A DNA stretch of 64,000 nucleotides from Atrina japonica (GCA_030159075.1 BROG01000634.1:207001-271000); one strand, 5' to 3'; shown: positions 37,301 to 48,551, counted from the stretch's first letter. Numbers and translations are program-made. Notes: generated by a model from the sequence alone, not told the origin.

Positions 37301-38394
37301 CTTAAGAACCAGAGAATGCTTTTAAGAGGCTAACTATTGTCTAGATTATCAGAATACATTTTTAAAATTATGTCGCGCTCGGCATATGATCTAGAAGTGA
37401 TTTACATGGGTTAAAAAAAACAAAAACAAACAAACAAAAAACACCACCGCCCCACCTAAAAAAAAAACCAAACAACACAGGGACCTAAACTAAAACTGTG
37501 TGAGAAAGTCTGTCACTGTGTCAGTTTACTTGCAGGAGGACTGATAGCTTCCAGAATATTCTCCACTACTACCACATATAACTGACAAGTTATGGAACGG
37601 TGGAGCAAAGTAGCGTTTAAACAAAACCGAGGTCCCGAGTCACGGTAGCGCATGGAACCCCGGCGCAACTGTAGGCTACTAGCGCCATCCCATTATACAG
37701 GTCAAAATATGTAACTCTAAACTTTTGACGTTTCCATATGGGGTGTAATGCAACTATAAAATAAACACACATTCTTCAACTTGTAATTGGCTAGGTTGAA
37801 ATTATGCCACAATTTTAACTTACTTTTTTGTTTGTGAAATCAGGAAAAAGTAACTTAAAATCGGGACCGAATTTTGGTCTAATATTTGGCATATCAAAAC
37901 TAGAATTCTGGGATCTGTTAATATATACATGTATTTGCAAAATATATGCAATATATCATATACAAATACCGCCACTTTCAGCATAGCTACTGAATGTATT
38001 CTCTGAAAATCGTCAGAAAGTTGCGCCAGTCTGGTCTCAAGTTTGACACTAACACGAGTACCCTACCACGGCGAGTGATCTAATACCTCTCCACCCACAC
38101 ACACACACACACACTTATAGATACCATTGTCAAATATTATGCGTTTAATATCACTGACACTTGTAAAGCTTAATGTTCTCTTTATATTATATGTATGGTC
38201 CCACAATATTTACTATTTGGTAAAATAAAACAAATATGTGAATGTATCTTAGTCTGACGCAGTATGGAAAGGGAACGTATGTGACATATGATGTCAAAAT
38301 AAAGACAGGACGTTGAATATAGACGTAAGAACCGAATTCCGACACGTTGCTCTCAATGTGCAATTGCATTGTCATAATCACACAAATCTTTGAG

Positions 38395-38395
<1 letters not shown>

Positions 38396-38434
<39 letters not shown>
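38396..38434 (+). repeat. 39-base G homopolymer
   Basis: An uninterrupted run of about 39 G lies between ...TTTGAGC and TCATTTGATC. It is absent from the equivalent place in duplication copy 2 (near 40,956), so it arose after the duplication or is an assembly artefact. Length is unreliable in any sequencing technology. Confidence 0.9.
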
Positions 38435-38435
<1 letters not shown>

Positions 38436-39194
38436 CATTTGATCATGACCTTTCGTGAAAGGCCAACGCGTCACATTTTTGCATTATGACATCACAATTA
38501 AATGACGTCAAAGATTTGTGATTATGACGTCACAATCGAATGACGTCTGAAATGCAGAACTGAGGGCAATGTGTTAGACATTTGGCGATATGTCAGTTAT
38601 GGTAAAATCATTGTCTTACCTATCTGCCTTTGGTATTAATTGTTCCCGGATATTCTTGTAGATAAACTAATATCCGTGGGTGTTTTACGAGATAATGTAC
38701 CGTTCAAAATATGAAAAATAGATATCGGAAAATCGGTCCCATATTCCCCTTTTTCCAATACTATCATTGCATATAAGAAAAATACAAATGTGTCTGTCTT
38801 TCATTGTTTTATTAGAATTAATATCATATTTCACTTTTTGGTACAACTGCTAATTATCACGTTTTAACTTGTTTTGTAAAGCACCTGGCAAATGAAAAAC
38901 TAAGGCGGAAACATAATATGATAGAATCAAATCCAGCATCTTTTGAAATCTCGTAATGTTTCAAAAGTACAATAAATGCCGCCATTCATGGAAAACAAAT
39001 AGATATACACCATTTTGAAAGGTCGTGTGGAATTCATCGACTCAATATTTCGAGTATATTTTCAAAATTACAACAGCATCATACAAGCATAATAATAGTC
39101 ATGATACAACATATTTTGTTTGAAAGACAACATGCATTTATAAATAAAATATGAACGTTAACTTGACAGAAATTTATAGCCTCCGAAATTCACA

Positions 39195-39790
39195 GTGAAG
39201 TCGTTAACACTTTTAGTTATGCTCTTTTATCATCCCGATCTCCGGTATTTCTTATTTGATATTCTACGGAAGTTGATGTCGGCGGCCGTAGATGTGTTTT
39301 CTATACGCGTATTTTCTGTTTCTGTCTTGTTGATTTGGTTTCTACATAACTTTTGCATTGGTCCCTTGTGTTTCTTTTTGTTCTCCGGTTTCTAAGGAAG
39401 CTGTTGGCGCCGGTTCCAGAGTTCCTTTTTATTTGGTTTCGGCAGGAATTGCATTTCCATCAAACTGATTAAAAACCTATCCAATCGCTCCCGTTTTCTG
39501 ATATGTCGCCTCTACGCGACACATCAGAAAACGGGAGCGTTGAGAGATCGGTTTTTAATTAGATTGCGTTTCCCCCACTTCGGTTTCCATGTAAGATGAT
39601 GCCACCGACCGCTGACATTCTTTTTCACTCTGCATTTTCTAGCTCTGGAAATTAATGGCGCTGGCCGCTGACGTTCTGTTCCACTCTGCAGTTTCTATCT
39701 AGGGAATTTTATGGCACCAACTGCTGGTTTTCCTGTCTATTTGGTTTCTGCGGATCAATATTAAAAGTGAAATCATTAACGCCCAAATCC
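39195..39790. repeat. Diverged ~60-bp repeat, related to 58.9-59.6 kb
   Basis: Loose tandem units around GTTTCTACGGAAGTTGATGG and CGGCCGCTGACnTTC. The end (GCAGTTTCTATCTAGGGAAT ... AAAGTGAAATCATTAACGCC) is strongly conserved with 59,447-59,553. Confidence 0.75.
39486..39539. repeat. Near-perfect 24-bp hairpin
   Basis: Arms 39,486-39,509 and 39,516-39,539 are reverse complements with a single mismatch (first arm CGCTCCCGTTTTCTGATA...) around a 6-base loop CTCTAC. Weaker complementarity continues outside (TAAAAACC / GGTTTTTA). It is not present in the related sequence at 59.4-59.6 kb. Confidence 0.9.
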
Positions 39791-42095
39791 AGGATTTATC
39801 CGCTCTCCTTGGAAAACTGATAATGCTTTTAAGAGTCTACCTATTGTGCAGATTATCAGAATACATTTTTAAATGTATGTTGCGCCAGTCATAAGATCTA
39901 GAAGTGAATGTCACGGTTCTCCAAGAAACACAAGAACCTAAACTGTGTGAGAAAGTCCGTCAGTTTACCGACTTGCAGGAGGACTGTGTTTTCCACATAT
40001 AACTGAAAACGTATATAATGTGGAGCAAAGCAACATCAAACTTTTGGATGAGACGTTATACCGAGGTCCCGGGTCACAGTAGCTCATTGAACCCCGGCTT
40101 AACTGTAGGCTATAGTCCAATTATACGGGTCAAAATTTGTAGCAGTTCATCTATAATTCTGAAGTTTCCAAAAGATAAGTGAAAATTATTTATGGGATGT
40201 AATGCAAATATAAAATAAACATAAATCCTTCAAACATAAACTCGGCATAAGATATCAGAATTAGAATTCAAATATTTTCTTGCCATTTACTCTAACAGAT
40301 CTAGTATCTGCCTTTTCCATGAACGAAATTCCCATTCTCATAAAGTTCGTTGAATCAAACTTATGATTTTCCGGTCAAAATGATAATGAGTATGAAACTT
40401 CACATGAACAGTGCCGGATTTTTCGATCTATCATTGACTGTTAAGATAAGCAAAATATATGCAATATATGATATACAAGTTCATGTACATGTACTCCCAC
40501 TTTCAGCAAAGGCATGCATACGCTTATGTTTTCTTTGAAAATTGTCGAAGGAAAGTTGAGTTAAATTGTTGGAGCCAGTCGGGTCCCAAGTTTGACGAGT
40601 GCCATGGTGAGTAGTACAATGTGCCCCCCACCCCCCCACACACACACTCACACACGCTTATAGATAACAGTTTAATTTTTCTTTTACCTTTCATGGGTTA
40701 ATTTAATATCACCGACACCTGTATCTTTATATTGTCTTCATATGTCTAAAACATTTCTAATTTGGTAAGTTAAAAAAAAAACAAATTACATATTTTAGTC
40801 TGTCGCAGGAAGAAAAGGGAACGTAGGTGACATATGACGTCATAATGAAGAAAGGGCGTTGAATGTAGACGTAAAAACTGAATTCGGACACGTTGCTCTC
40901 AATGTGCATTTTGACGTCATTCCATTGTGACGTTATGATCACCCAAATCTTTGAGTGATTAATTGACCTTTCGAGAAAGGCAAGACATGTCACCTTTTCC
41001 ATTATGACGTCACAATCGAATGACGTCTAAATTGTACATTGAGAGCAATATGTTAAACATTTGGCGATATGCCATTTATGGTAAAATCATTGTCTTACCT
41101 ATCTTCCTTTGGTATTGCTCCCGGATATTCTTGTATATAAACTCATATCCGTGGATGTTCTACAAGATAATGTACTGTTCAAAATATGAAAACTAAATAT
41201 TGGCCCCATATGCCCCTTTTCCAATACTATCATTTCATATAATAAAAATACAAATGGACATTGTTTTATTAGAATAAATATCATAATTCACTTTTTGGTA
41301 CAACCGCTAATTCTCACATTTTCGCTTGTTTTGTAAAACACGCGGCAAATGAAAAACTAAGGCGGAAACATGATATGATAGAATCAGATCCAGCAATTTA
41401 GAAATTTTCTAGTCATTTACCATAAAGGATTGTTCCAATGAACAAAATTCCCATTCTCATAAAATTCGTTGAATCAAACAAATAACGTATTTTAGTCTGT
41501 CGCAGTAAGAAAAGGGAACCTGTGATGTCTTAATGAAGACCCGATATTGAATGTAGACGTAACGCCATTTTGACGTATTGCCAAATTCCGACACGTTGCA
41601 CTCAATATGCATTTTGACGTCATTCCATTGTTGCGTCATAATCACACAAGCCCCGATACGTCACCTTTTGCATTATGACGTCATAATTAAATGACCCGTC
41701 AAAGATTTGTGTGTTTATCATGACATAATCGAATTACGTAAAAAATGCGCGTTAAGAGCAAACTGTCAGACATCTGCCTTTTGCATTGTTTTTGGATATT
41801 CTTATAGATAAAAAACATTCGGGTTAAGTTGTATGAGATGTTTACCTTTCACAATATGAATACTAAATATAGGAAAATTGGCCACACATATGTCCTTTTT
41901 CCAAGGCTAACATTTCATATATAAAAAAAAATACAAATATGTCTGTTGTTCATTGTTTTATTAGAAATAATATTATGTTTTCATTTTATGGTATAACTCC
42001 TAATTATCACGTTTTTACTATTTGGTATAACCCCTAATTTTCGTGGTTTCACTTTTTAATAAAACACCTGGCAAATAATAAAAAAGCGGTATGAT

Positions 42096-42346
42096 CGTAC
42101 GATTTGGCGGTCTAAAATCGTACGACAGTCGTGCGGCTGCACTGCGAACTGCATAAATCGCCCGAAAATCGCCAAGAAATGTGCATGTCGAAAATTTAGT
42201 TGACGACGTTGCGACAGCCCTGAGGCTCTGCGATTTTATACGGAGGTCTTGAGGCTGTCGTACGGAACCCATATATTTTCCTAAAAAAAATAGTCGTAGA
42301 CAGGTGTACGGCCGCCGCAAGGCTTGTGTGAACACGGCTGTATGAT
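42096..42346. mobile_element. 251-bp insertion with 7-bp direct repeats
   Basis: Relative to the paralogous sequence at 38,905-38,935, copy 3 has an extra segment bounded by GTATGAT (42,089-42,095 and 42,340-42,346). The segment is CpG-rich, starts CGTACGATTTGGCGGTCT, has a small CGTACGATTT/AAATCGTACG hairpin at its left end and ends GTGTGAACACGGCT. No terminal inverted repeat, no A tail and no ORF. The element class is unknown. Confidence 0.6.
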
Positions 42347-43029
42347 AGAATCAAATCCAGCAACTTATATACGTCACGATATTTCAAATGTTAAAAATAT
42401 TATAAATAATAAATAGCATCATTCATGGAAAACAAATTGCTATACACATGTACACAATTTAAAAAAGTCAGTGTGGAATTCATTGTTTCAATATTTCAAA
42501 TGCATTTACAAACTTACGACTGCATCGTACCAGCATAATAATATATAATCATAATTCAACATATTTTATTTTGAGGACAACATTGATAAAATTAATGAAA
42601 AATGAACGTGACAGAAATTTCGAGCTATCGAAATTCAAATCTGATATTCCGTTCAATTTCAGAACCAGTGATTATATTGCTTTATCTGGATTGAAGTTGT
42701 TGACCACAGCAATCATGACCTCTAATACATATGTTTTATTATTATCATTATTATTATTATTTTTCTTTTAAATGGTTATAAATAACAAAGAACAATCGTG
42801 TGAACTTTTCATTTACGGAAGTGGTGCCATAAGTGAAGTCATTAACACTCTTGTAGTTATGATTTTTTATCATCCCGATCTCCATTTTTTATGTGTTTTC
42901 TATACGCGTATTTTCTGTTTGTTTCTGCCACGAGAAGTTGTCTACAGCAGTCTGTAATGTTCCTATTTAGTGCTCGGTTTCTACGGAAGTTGATGGCGCT
43001 AGTAGTATGTCCCCCACTTAACCTCACCT

Positions 43030-43300
43030 TTTTCCGAGAACCCGACGACGTCTACATTTCCCGGAATTCGCGGTCACGTGATCACACACACACAGGTAAA
43101 TGGCGTTATATATAGACGATGATATATAACGTGTTCACGGGATCTCGTCATTATACATGACACACCCGATAGATGACTGGTCGTTTCAATTTTATCTGTT
43201 CTTCCGAGAAACGAAACGTCCCTAGATTTCCAGGAATGATATAGAGATGACAACGTCACGCTCTGTGATAATACACCAGGTAAATGCCGCACGAGTCGTT
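43030..43300. repeat. ~182-bp imperfect direct repeat at left edge of viral block
   Basis: Two copies contain CGTCTACATTTCCCGGAATT...CACAGGTAAATGGCG (43,048-43,106) and CGTCCCTAGATTTCCAGGAA...CACCAGGTAAATGCCG (43,217-43,290). Each begins CCGAGAA(C/A)C(C/G). It could be the inner part of a terminal repeat or the promoter of the following ORF. Confidence 0.6.
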
Positions 43301-43343
43301 TCGCCGTACAGGTGTCCCAATGGTATAGTGTGAAAAAATTGAA

Positions 43344-43883
43344 ATGTCATTAAGATGTTTTAACCAATTCATTGAAGCCATGGATACGACAAGACAGATA
43401 AGACGCAACATCGTAGAAGGTAATGAACCTAGTTGGGACAAGGATATGGGTCAAGTCTATATAGACCAGGTAGTGGTGATAGACATGGTTGACGCTCTAG
43501 TCCTATTAGACGAGGAGCAACTCGAGAAGGAACTAACGCTATATGACGAGGAGGAACGATCCTATTTAAAAGCGGAGATGGCCGCGTATGAAGAGATCAG
43601 GTTGCGCAAACAAGGTTGGGTTGTATACAATCGCGAAACCAAGAGAGACGAGCCGTGGGATCCCGAGGTGGATTGGGGTTACAAACACCATTGGGCTGAT
43701 TACAATCGCACGACTGGAAGAAACGAGCCGTGGGACCCCGCGGTGAGCTGGCGTAACAAACAAGATTGGGCTGTGTACGATCGCTGTACCATGAGAGGCG
43801 AGCCGTGGGATCCCGTGGTGAATTGGAGTAACAACCTACATTGGCTTGATTACAACGTCTATACCGGAAGATACGATTCGTAG
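43344..43883 (+). CDS. 25-residue-repeat protein of the viral block
   Basis: An intact 179-codon ORF, the best preserved in the block. The N-terminal ~90 residues are acidic and helical (DALVLLDEEQLEKELTLYDE). From residue 92 come 25-residue repeats of the form W..YNR.T.R.EPWDP.V.W (units start at W92, W117, W142 and W167). The ORF ends in unit 4 where the tryptophan codon of EPWDP is TAG. Past that stop the same frame continues DPAVDWCNKFYRLV to a second stop at 43,939, so the annotated end is probably a nonsense mutation. No known family is recognised. The regular aromatic/proline repeats suggest a binding surface. It lies next to the packaging and capsid genes on the opposite strand. Confidence 0.6.
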   Translation: MSLRCFNQFIEAMDTTRQIRRNIVEGNEPSWDKDMGQVYIDQVVVIDMVDALVLLDEEQLEKELTLYDEEERSYLKAEMAAYEEIRLRKQGWVVYNRETKRDEPWDPEVDWGYKHHWADYNRTTGRNEPWDPAVSWRNKQDWAVYDRCTMRGEPWDPVVNWSNNLHWLDYNVYTGRYDS

Positions 43884-44002
43884 GATCCCGCGGTGGACTG
43901 GTGTAACAAATTCTATCGTTTAGTTACAACTACTTTATAGTTTACAAAAAACTGCATGGTTATAAAAAATACTAAAAATTTATATTTTACAAAAAATATA
44001 AA

Positions 44003-44655
44003 TTATTCTATAAACTTATAATCCGTCGGTTGTTCCGTCCGCAAGATCAGCTTGGAGTGCTTGCGCTGCGACAGCTCGTGCTTGAGGACGTTTCCTCTCC
44101 TCGTCTTGGGAACGACGCTCGTTCTCCGTCCAAGCATTCGTTGTAGCTGAACTTGTCCTTGGTTGAAAGAAGAGCGCGACCCACTTGATCTGCACAGTGC
44201 GGAAAATCTTTGGACGCGCTTGTTGTAGCGTTGCGTCAATATCCACTACGGATGGTCGGCGTGTCTCCCCGAACGGGAACGCCAACATGGACAAGGGCGT
44301 CCCGCCTTCTTCTTGATCTGCTTCGTGGCCGAACAGTCGTCGATGATGTACAGCGTTTGGTACGTTCCCTTGTTATTTGTCGTAAAAGTGTCGTAGCGTG
44401 TCCTGCAATAGCTCTCCCACCTTTTTACGGACCTTTTGGGTGTTTGACGATGACGACGCGCTTGGTCTTTTAGGGTGTTTGACGTCTTCGCCTATCCACT
44501 TTCTCGATTTTGTACGCCTTGTTGAACTTCGATCGAGGGACACAGGGATCACGATGTGCTCCGAGACGTCTTTGTATTCGTCTTCCAACAGATCGAGGGG
44601 ACGAACTCCGTCTTCCCGCAACACGGTGGGTGGCGCCACGATCATGGCGGCGTGA
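44003..44655 (-). pseudogene. A32-like genome-packaging ATPase, frameshifted
   Basis: In DJR-capsid viruses this FtsK/HerA-type ATPase pumps the genome into the capsid (family knowledge). Seen here: MIVAP start at 44,645; a Walker A remnant CGKTEFV at ~44,610-44,590 in a second frame; LLEDEYKDVSEHIVI; a Walker B, LYIIDDCSATK, at ~44,345-44,310 in another frame; a sensor-like region with VQIKWVALF; and a C-terminus SKLILRTEQPTDYK before a TAA at ~44,003. Length (~215 codons) fits the family. At least four frame changes separate these parts, and the glycine-rich first half of the P-loop is lost, so it is inactive. The neighbour on the same strand is the capsid gene. Confidence 0.75.
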
Positions 44656-44699
44656 GGTCGTTTAAATGAACATTTTTTCTTATAGGATTTTAATTTTTC

Positions 44700-46070
44700 T
44701 TAAGAGATGACCGCTCGCGCGAAACGACCGTTCGAATGTTGATCTGTCCGTCCTTGACGACCGAAGATGTAAACGTCCACGGGATCGGTTATCGGTTTCT
44801 GGCGTTTTACTCGATACGGACGGAAACGCCTTCGCTGATGTTTTTGAGCTTGCGACCCGTTGCCGTGGAGATGGTTTTTTTCGGGTGTCGTTCGTAAGTC
44901 TAACCAGAGGGCGTAATGATCTTTGAGATATTTTCCCAGAGTCACATCGCTCACGTTCGAGAGTTCCCTGGCGATCGTTTCCGTCTGACGGTTTCGCAAT
45001 TCAGGGAGAGAAAAAAACTTTTTAATCTCGTCAAAGTGGGATGCGGTCTCATGCCGGCGGAGAAGAGTTGGTTCGGTTGTCCCTCGATGGTCGTTTCCAC
45101 TTTGGTGATTCTCAGGATTATAAAATTTTTTCCGGATCGTTGTTAGAAATGTCTTTGAAGAGAGAAACAGAATGCCCGAGAGAGGACCGCGCTGGGGGTT
45201 GGTGTTGATTTGATAATTGAGGATGCCGTTCCGATTTACTCATCGTGTCGGCTTTGCGATATATCGTAATAATTTGGTTGAAGTAATAAGCGTGGTCTCC
45301 CTTGTACCTCTGTCTGATGCTAGAGCGAGCGAGATTGGACGTCGGTGATTTTTTCGAATTCCAACGCGATGGTTGGTCGCCTTATAACTTATCGTTTTTA
45401 TTGGCATCGTCGGGGGTCCGTCAAGACGACGCGTTTGGCGTCGTTAAACGTCAGCATGTATTCCAATTCGATCTTTGTAACCCCGCTTGATAAAGGGTTC
45501 GCTCGTCTCCAAGATTTCGAAATCCAAGGGAATGCAAAATAACGATTCCCCGAACGCCGCGACAAGTTTCGTAGTCTTCGTTGGTGTCGCGAGGTATTTT
45601 AATAGCTGGCGCGGGTTTTGCTCTTACCATATTGAGATCGTTGGTCTGTATCCCCGATGATAGGCCATGTTACCTCGTTCACTTTCCAAAAGATCGTTAT
45701 AGACGAAGAATTTATCGGCATCGTCGATGGTCTGAATCGCGGTGTTTCCGAGATCTTCACCTCGATTTTTTTGACGATGTTACGTCCCAGATTATTATAA
45801 ACACCCGCCCGTTTGGTGAGACAATCGCCACCCTCCACGGCGACTTCCATGTCGAAGTGCATAGTCTCGTGGTTCTGGGGACGATGGACGTCTTTCTCGC
45901 TCAAATTGGGGAAAACGAACCGTCAACATTTGGTTTTTCTTCGATGCCGTGGAGAGTGTGATTGTGGGAAACGGTCCACGTTTGGCGCGATGCCCTTCAC
46001 GCCGAAGGGAGTGCGCAATATTCCTATCGGGATCGAGAAATGTATCCGTAATTCATCATCTTTTTTTTTA
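44700..46070 (-). pseudogene. Probable major capsid protein, frameshifted
   Basis: About 455 codons on the minus strand, directly upstream of the ATPase. Readable pieces in order: HFDMEVAVEGG and GVYNNLGRNIVKKIEVKI (~45,850-45,770); KIPRDTNEDYETCRGV (~45,600); FCIPLDFEILETSEPFIK and VTKIELEYMLTFNDAKRVV (~45,540-45,420); and, near the end, LGKYLKDHYALWLDLRTT (~44,940-44,885) and KDGQINI. Size, beta-rich character and pairing with the ATPase match the double-jelly-roll capsid protein of Polinton-like viruses. I also recognise the layout from uncharacterised invertebrate proteins of such elements. Fold assignment is inference. Many frameshifts, certainly non-functional. The plus ORF at 45,813-46,283 is its shadow over most of its length. 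Confidence 0.6.
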
Positions 46071-46107
46071 TTACGTAATAAAAAAAAATTTAAGCGTTTT
46101 AAAAAAA

Positions 46108-46440
46108 ATGGCTATGATCAACATACATTCGATAATCCGACGTTCGACAACGATGATTACAACGTACAACGACGACATTTGAAATTGCAAGATAAACCTT
46201 CGAATGGGGGCGATTTGTCTCTCAAAGATACTGCGCGAGACGGTATTTCATACGAACCGTACTGTAAAAGACCAGTGGGATAATACTGGGTTTTCCAAAA
46301 GTTCCCGACGAGCTTCCTCCGGGGTCCTATAACGAGGGGTAAAAGTAGCAACAACTACAAGAGGTATAAAAACCTTTGGACTCGTGGCAAAATGGAAAAA
46401 AAAAAAATACTGGGGAGTGGAAAAAAGAAAGGATGATAAT
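46108..46440 (+). pseudogene. Possible small gene divergent from capsid gene
   Basis: After an A/T-rich spacer (~46,060-46,108) shared with the start of the capsid gene, the plus strand reads GYDQHTFDNPTFDNDDYNVQ, rich in N, D and Y, then decays to stops before 46,440. No family is recognised. It may simply be the start of a short structural gene or fortuitous. Confidence 0.25.
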
Positions 46441-46739
46441 GATGAAAACTTAAGATTTAAATCCGATGATAAAGGTGATTTATATGCAATTTAGTAAGGT
46501 ATATGAATAAGTGGTTTATTATTAAACTATCAATATGATCGTGATAAATTTCGAGCGGCATCTACGTTAGAAAAGGACGGTGGTTGCAGAATTTGTTAAA
46601 GCCCTTCCGCGGTTTCACACACACAACAAACAAACGTCGCAGAGTACAAAAGGCAAGGAATGTAGACCGGCGATGCTAATAGCGTTCTAGAACAGGTGGA
46701 AATGACCACTTTTAATAGCGTCTCGAAACGCAAAGTAAA

Positions 46740-47533
46740 AATTAGACGACAGCATTAACAAAAACTATCCGGGTAGTATACACTCCCTCGCCGATGAAGA
46801 CGGTGAGGAATTACTACCCCTGAGAGAGCTGATGGGGTTTGGATAAGACTTTACAACTATTCGCGGCGAAATACGTAATAGTGCAAGTAAAATAGCGACG
46901 CATCTACGATTGATAACGGAATGGACCGAAAGACCTTAAAAACAATCCGGACGAAAAAGAAAGAGCTCGAGAAGAAGATAAAGGCGTCGCGCGAGGTAAT
47001 CGAGCTGTATATAGAGAGACTATTAAAGATCTGAAAGGGCGGTTTAAAGACTCAACTGGTTACCATAAGAGAGTCGATCAAGGGACTACTCGACAGCGAT
47101 CTTTCGTTGAGAGACAGAATTGCCAATCTGTTCAGGAAAAGGGGCATCACCATCTTCAGCATCCTGACGGCGATCGGCATGCACGGTGGGTTTCTTGGTC
47201 GAATTGCTCCCTACCAGGGGACGACGACAGACGGTCGCGGATCCTTCTCCTCTCCACCGCCTCCTCCGAACACAGGAGGGCCGGACTGGGGGAATGGGTT
47301 CAAAGAAACAGCTGGACGCGGTCGGGAAACTGCTCGCGCCGAGACTGGCCGCACAAGCTTCGGCGAAGCGTTGCCCGGTTATCTTGGGCGCCATCGTGTC
47401 CTGGATCCTATCGACGCTCGGCAAGACGGCCCTTTGTGGCTGGGAGGAGAACATCTGTGGGTGTTGGGTATTTATGGTCCGTCGGGTCGGTTGGTTGTTA
47501 ACGAAACTAGACGAAGAGAAGAAAAGAAAGTAA
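46740..47533 (+). pseudogene. Coiled-coil/membrane protein of the element, frameshifted
   Basis: Pieces in order: SLADEDGEELLPLRELMGFG (~46,780-46,840); GEIRNSASKIATHLRLITEW; a charged helix TIRTKKKELEKKIKASREVI (~46,940-47,000); ESIKGLLDSDLSLRDRIANL then FRKRGITIFSILTAIGM (~47,070-47,180, hydrophobic); a proline/glycine-rich linker; and a second hydrophobic stretch ILGAIVSWILSTLGKTA (~47,385-47,435) before a lysine-rich end at 47,533. This layout (coiled coil, amphipathic helix, two hydrophobic segments) matches a conserved uncharacterised protein that I associate with invertebrate Polinton-like elements. The role is possibly minor capsid or membrane. Start position uncertain. At least three frame changes. 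Confidence 0.55.
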
Positions 47534-47639
47534 CGCCTAGAGCCAAGACGGCGGTCTTTCTGATCCTCGTGAATCGTCTGGCGGCTGCGGCGGGTGTGGG
47601 ATAGATCTCTATGGGCGGCGGACGGTGGTGTGATCTCTA

Positions 47640-48504
47640 TGGGAGGTTGGTACCTTATCCCGCGCGCGAAACGTTTTCGCGTTGAGGTCGACGTTCGTTC
47701 CCAGGCGTCGTGGTGTCGGGCGCGATCAAGATCTCGTTATTGTAATTAGCGATGTTCTTGCCGATGTTCAGCTCCATGGATTGCTGGGCAGCATGTTAGA
47801 GTCCCGGATGGACGACGTATAGTCGAGCTTGGGAATTGGCGTACTTCAGACAGTCTTCGTAGCGCGAGTTGTCCGCGGGCAGGTCGCGATGCGGTCGGTT
47901 GAGATGGCGTCCTCGACGTTGACCAGGAACTGGCTTCTCTGGGCGTCCAGCGACGTGGCGCCGGCGGCGTCCACGATTCGAGGCCCTTCGTGTGGCCCTG
48001 GGTCGCCCAAGACTCGCCCAAGCGAAAGACGCGAATGGACGCGTCCAGTCTCTGGCCAGACCCGGAACAAGTGTGAACCCCTTCTGACCGGTTCGCGATG
48101 AACGTGGACCACTTCGTGTTATATTCACCGAAGATGGTCCCCTCCTGATCTTCCAGTCCCCGCGTCGACCGGCACCCCGAATTTCGCGACAGCAGATCCG
48201 TTGGTATCGCCGACAGCGTCGACGTTGTTCGTGTAGTGCTCGAAGTCGGCGTCGCTGGGCAAGGGGGTCGCACCACACCGCGAAATTCAACTGGTTCTTC
48301 TGCCAGAATCCCTCGATGGGATGCTGGTACACACCGCTTCAGCATGGCGTAAGTACTTCGGGGGGTTGCGTCCTCGAAGACGTTCGGGTTGTCGTACTTG
48401 ACGAAGATGTTCTCGAACGACGCGCGAAACTTTTTGGTCCGCGTTGAACGTAGACGTCAAAACGACGACAGATCTAGATTCTCTCTGTACTCGTAGACGT
48501 TCAT
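47640..48504 (-). pseudogene. Conserved element protein of unknown function, frameshifted
   Basis: Starts MNVYEYRENLDL at 48,504 after an A/T-rich spacer, converging with the membrane-protein gene. Later pieces: FENIFVKYDNPNVFEDAT; LNFAVWC (~48,280); HYTNNVDAVGDTNG; EYNTKWSTFIANRSEG; LDAQRSQFLVNVEDAI (~47,945-47,900); SRYEDCLKYANSQARLYVVH (~47,860-47,815); and GKNIANYNNEILIAPDTTT (~47,765-47,710). Length is ~280 codons. It resembles an uncharacterised structural-type protein found with such capsid and ATPase genes (recalled). No catalytic motif seen. The two longest overlapping minus ORFs are both partial views of this one gene. Confidence 0.5.
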
Positions 48505-48551
48505 TCTTCCTTCTTTTTTAGTTAAGATTTTAAATAGTTAATATAAAAAAC

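Larger units (their letters stand above)
37300..43000. repeat. Diverged segmental duplication (2-3 copies)
   Basis: Sequence at ~37,310-38,930 is repeated at ~39,815-41,405 (offset ~2.5 kb) and partly again at ~41,405-42,960. Shared landmarks are TTGTnnAGATTATCAGAATA (37,337/39,844), GACATATGAnGTCA (38,281/40,829) and AAACTAAGGCGGAAACATnA (38,896/41,353). The last part of unit 1 (39,195-39,330) matches 42,825-42,930, with TTTCTATACGCGTATTTTCT conserved. Copy 3 lacks some internal stretches and contains a 251-bp insertion. No coding content is supported. Confidence 0.8.

Noticed and set aside
45813..46283. 156-codon plus ORF as an independent gene
   Set aside because: Most of it lies antisense to the readable capsid-like segments (HFDMEVAVEGG and beyond). 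Its own sequence shows no domain.
43344..46283. Herpesvirus-like (malacoherpesvirus) origin of the CpG-rich block
   Set aside because: Integrase, protein-primed type-B polymerase with TLPYGY end and A32-like ATPase together fit Polintons, and no herpesvirus core gene was seen.
47186..47604. Two overlapping plus ORFs as separate genes
   Set aside because: They are alternating frames of one broken membrane-protein gene; hydrophobic segments continue across both.
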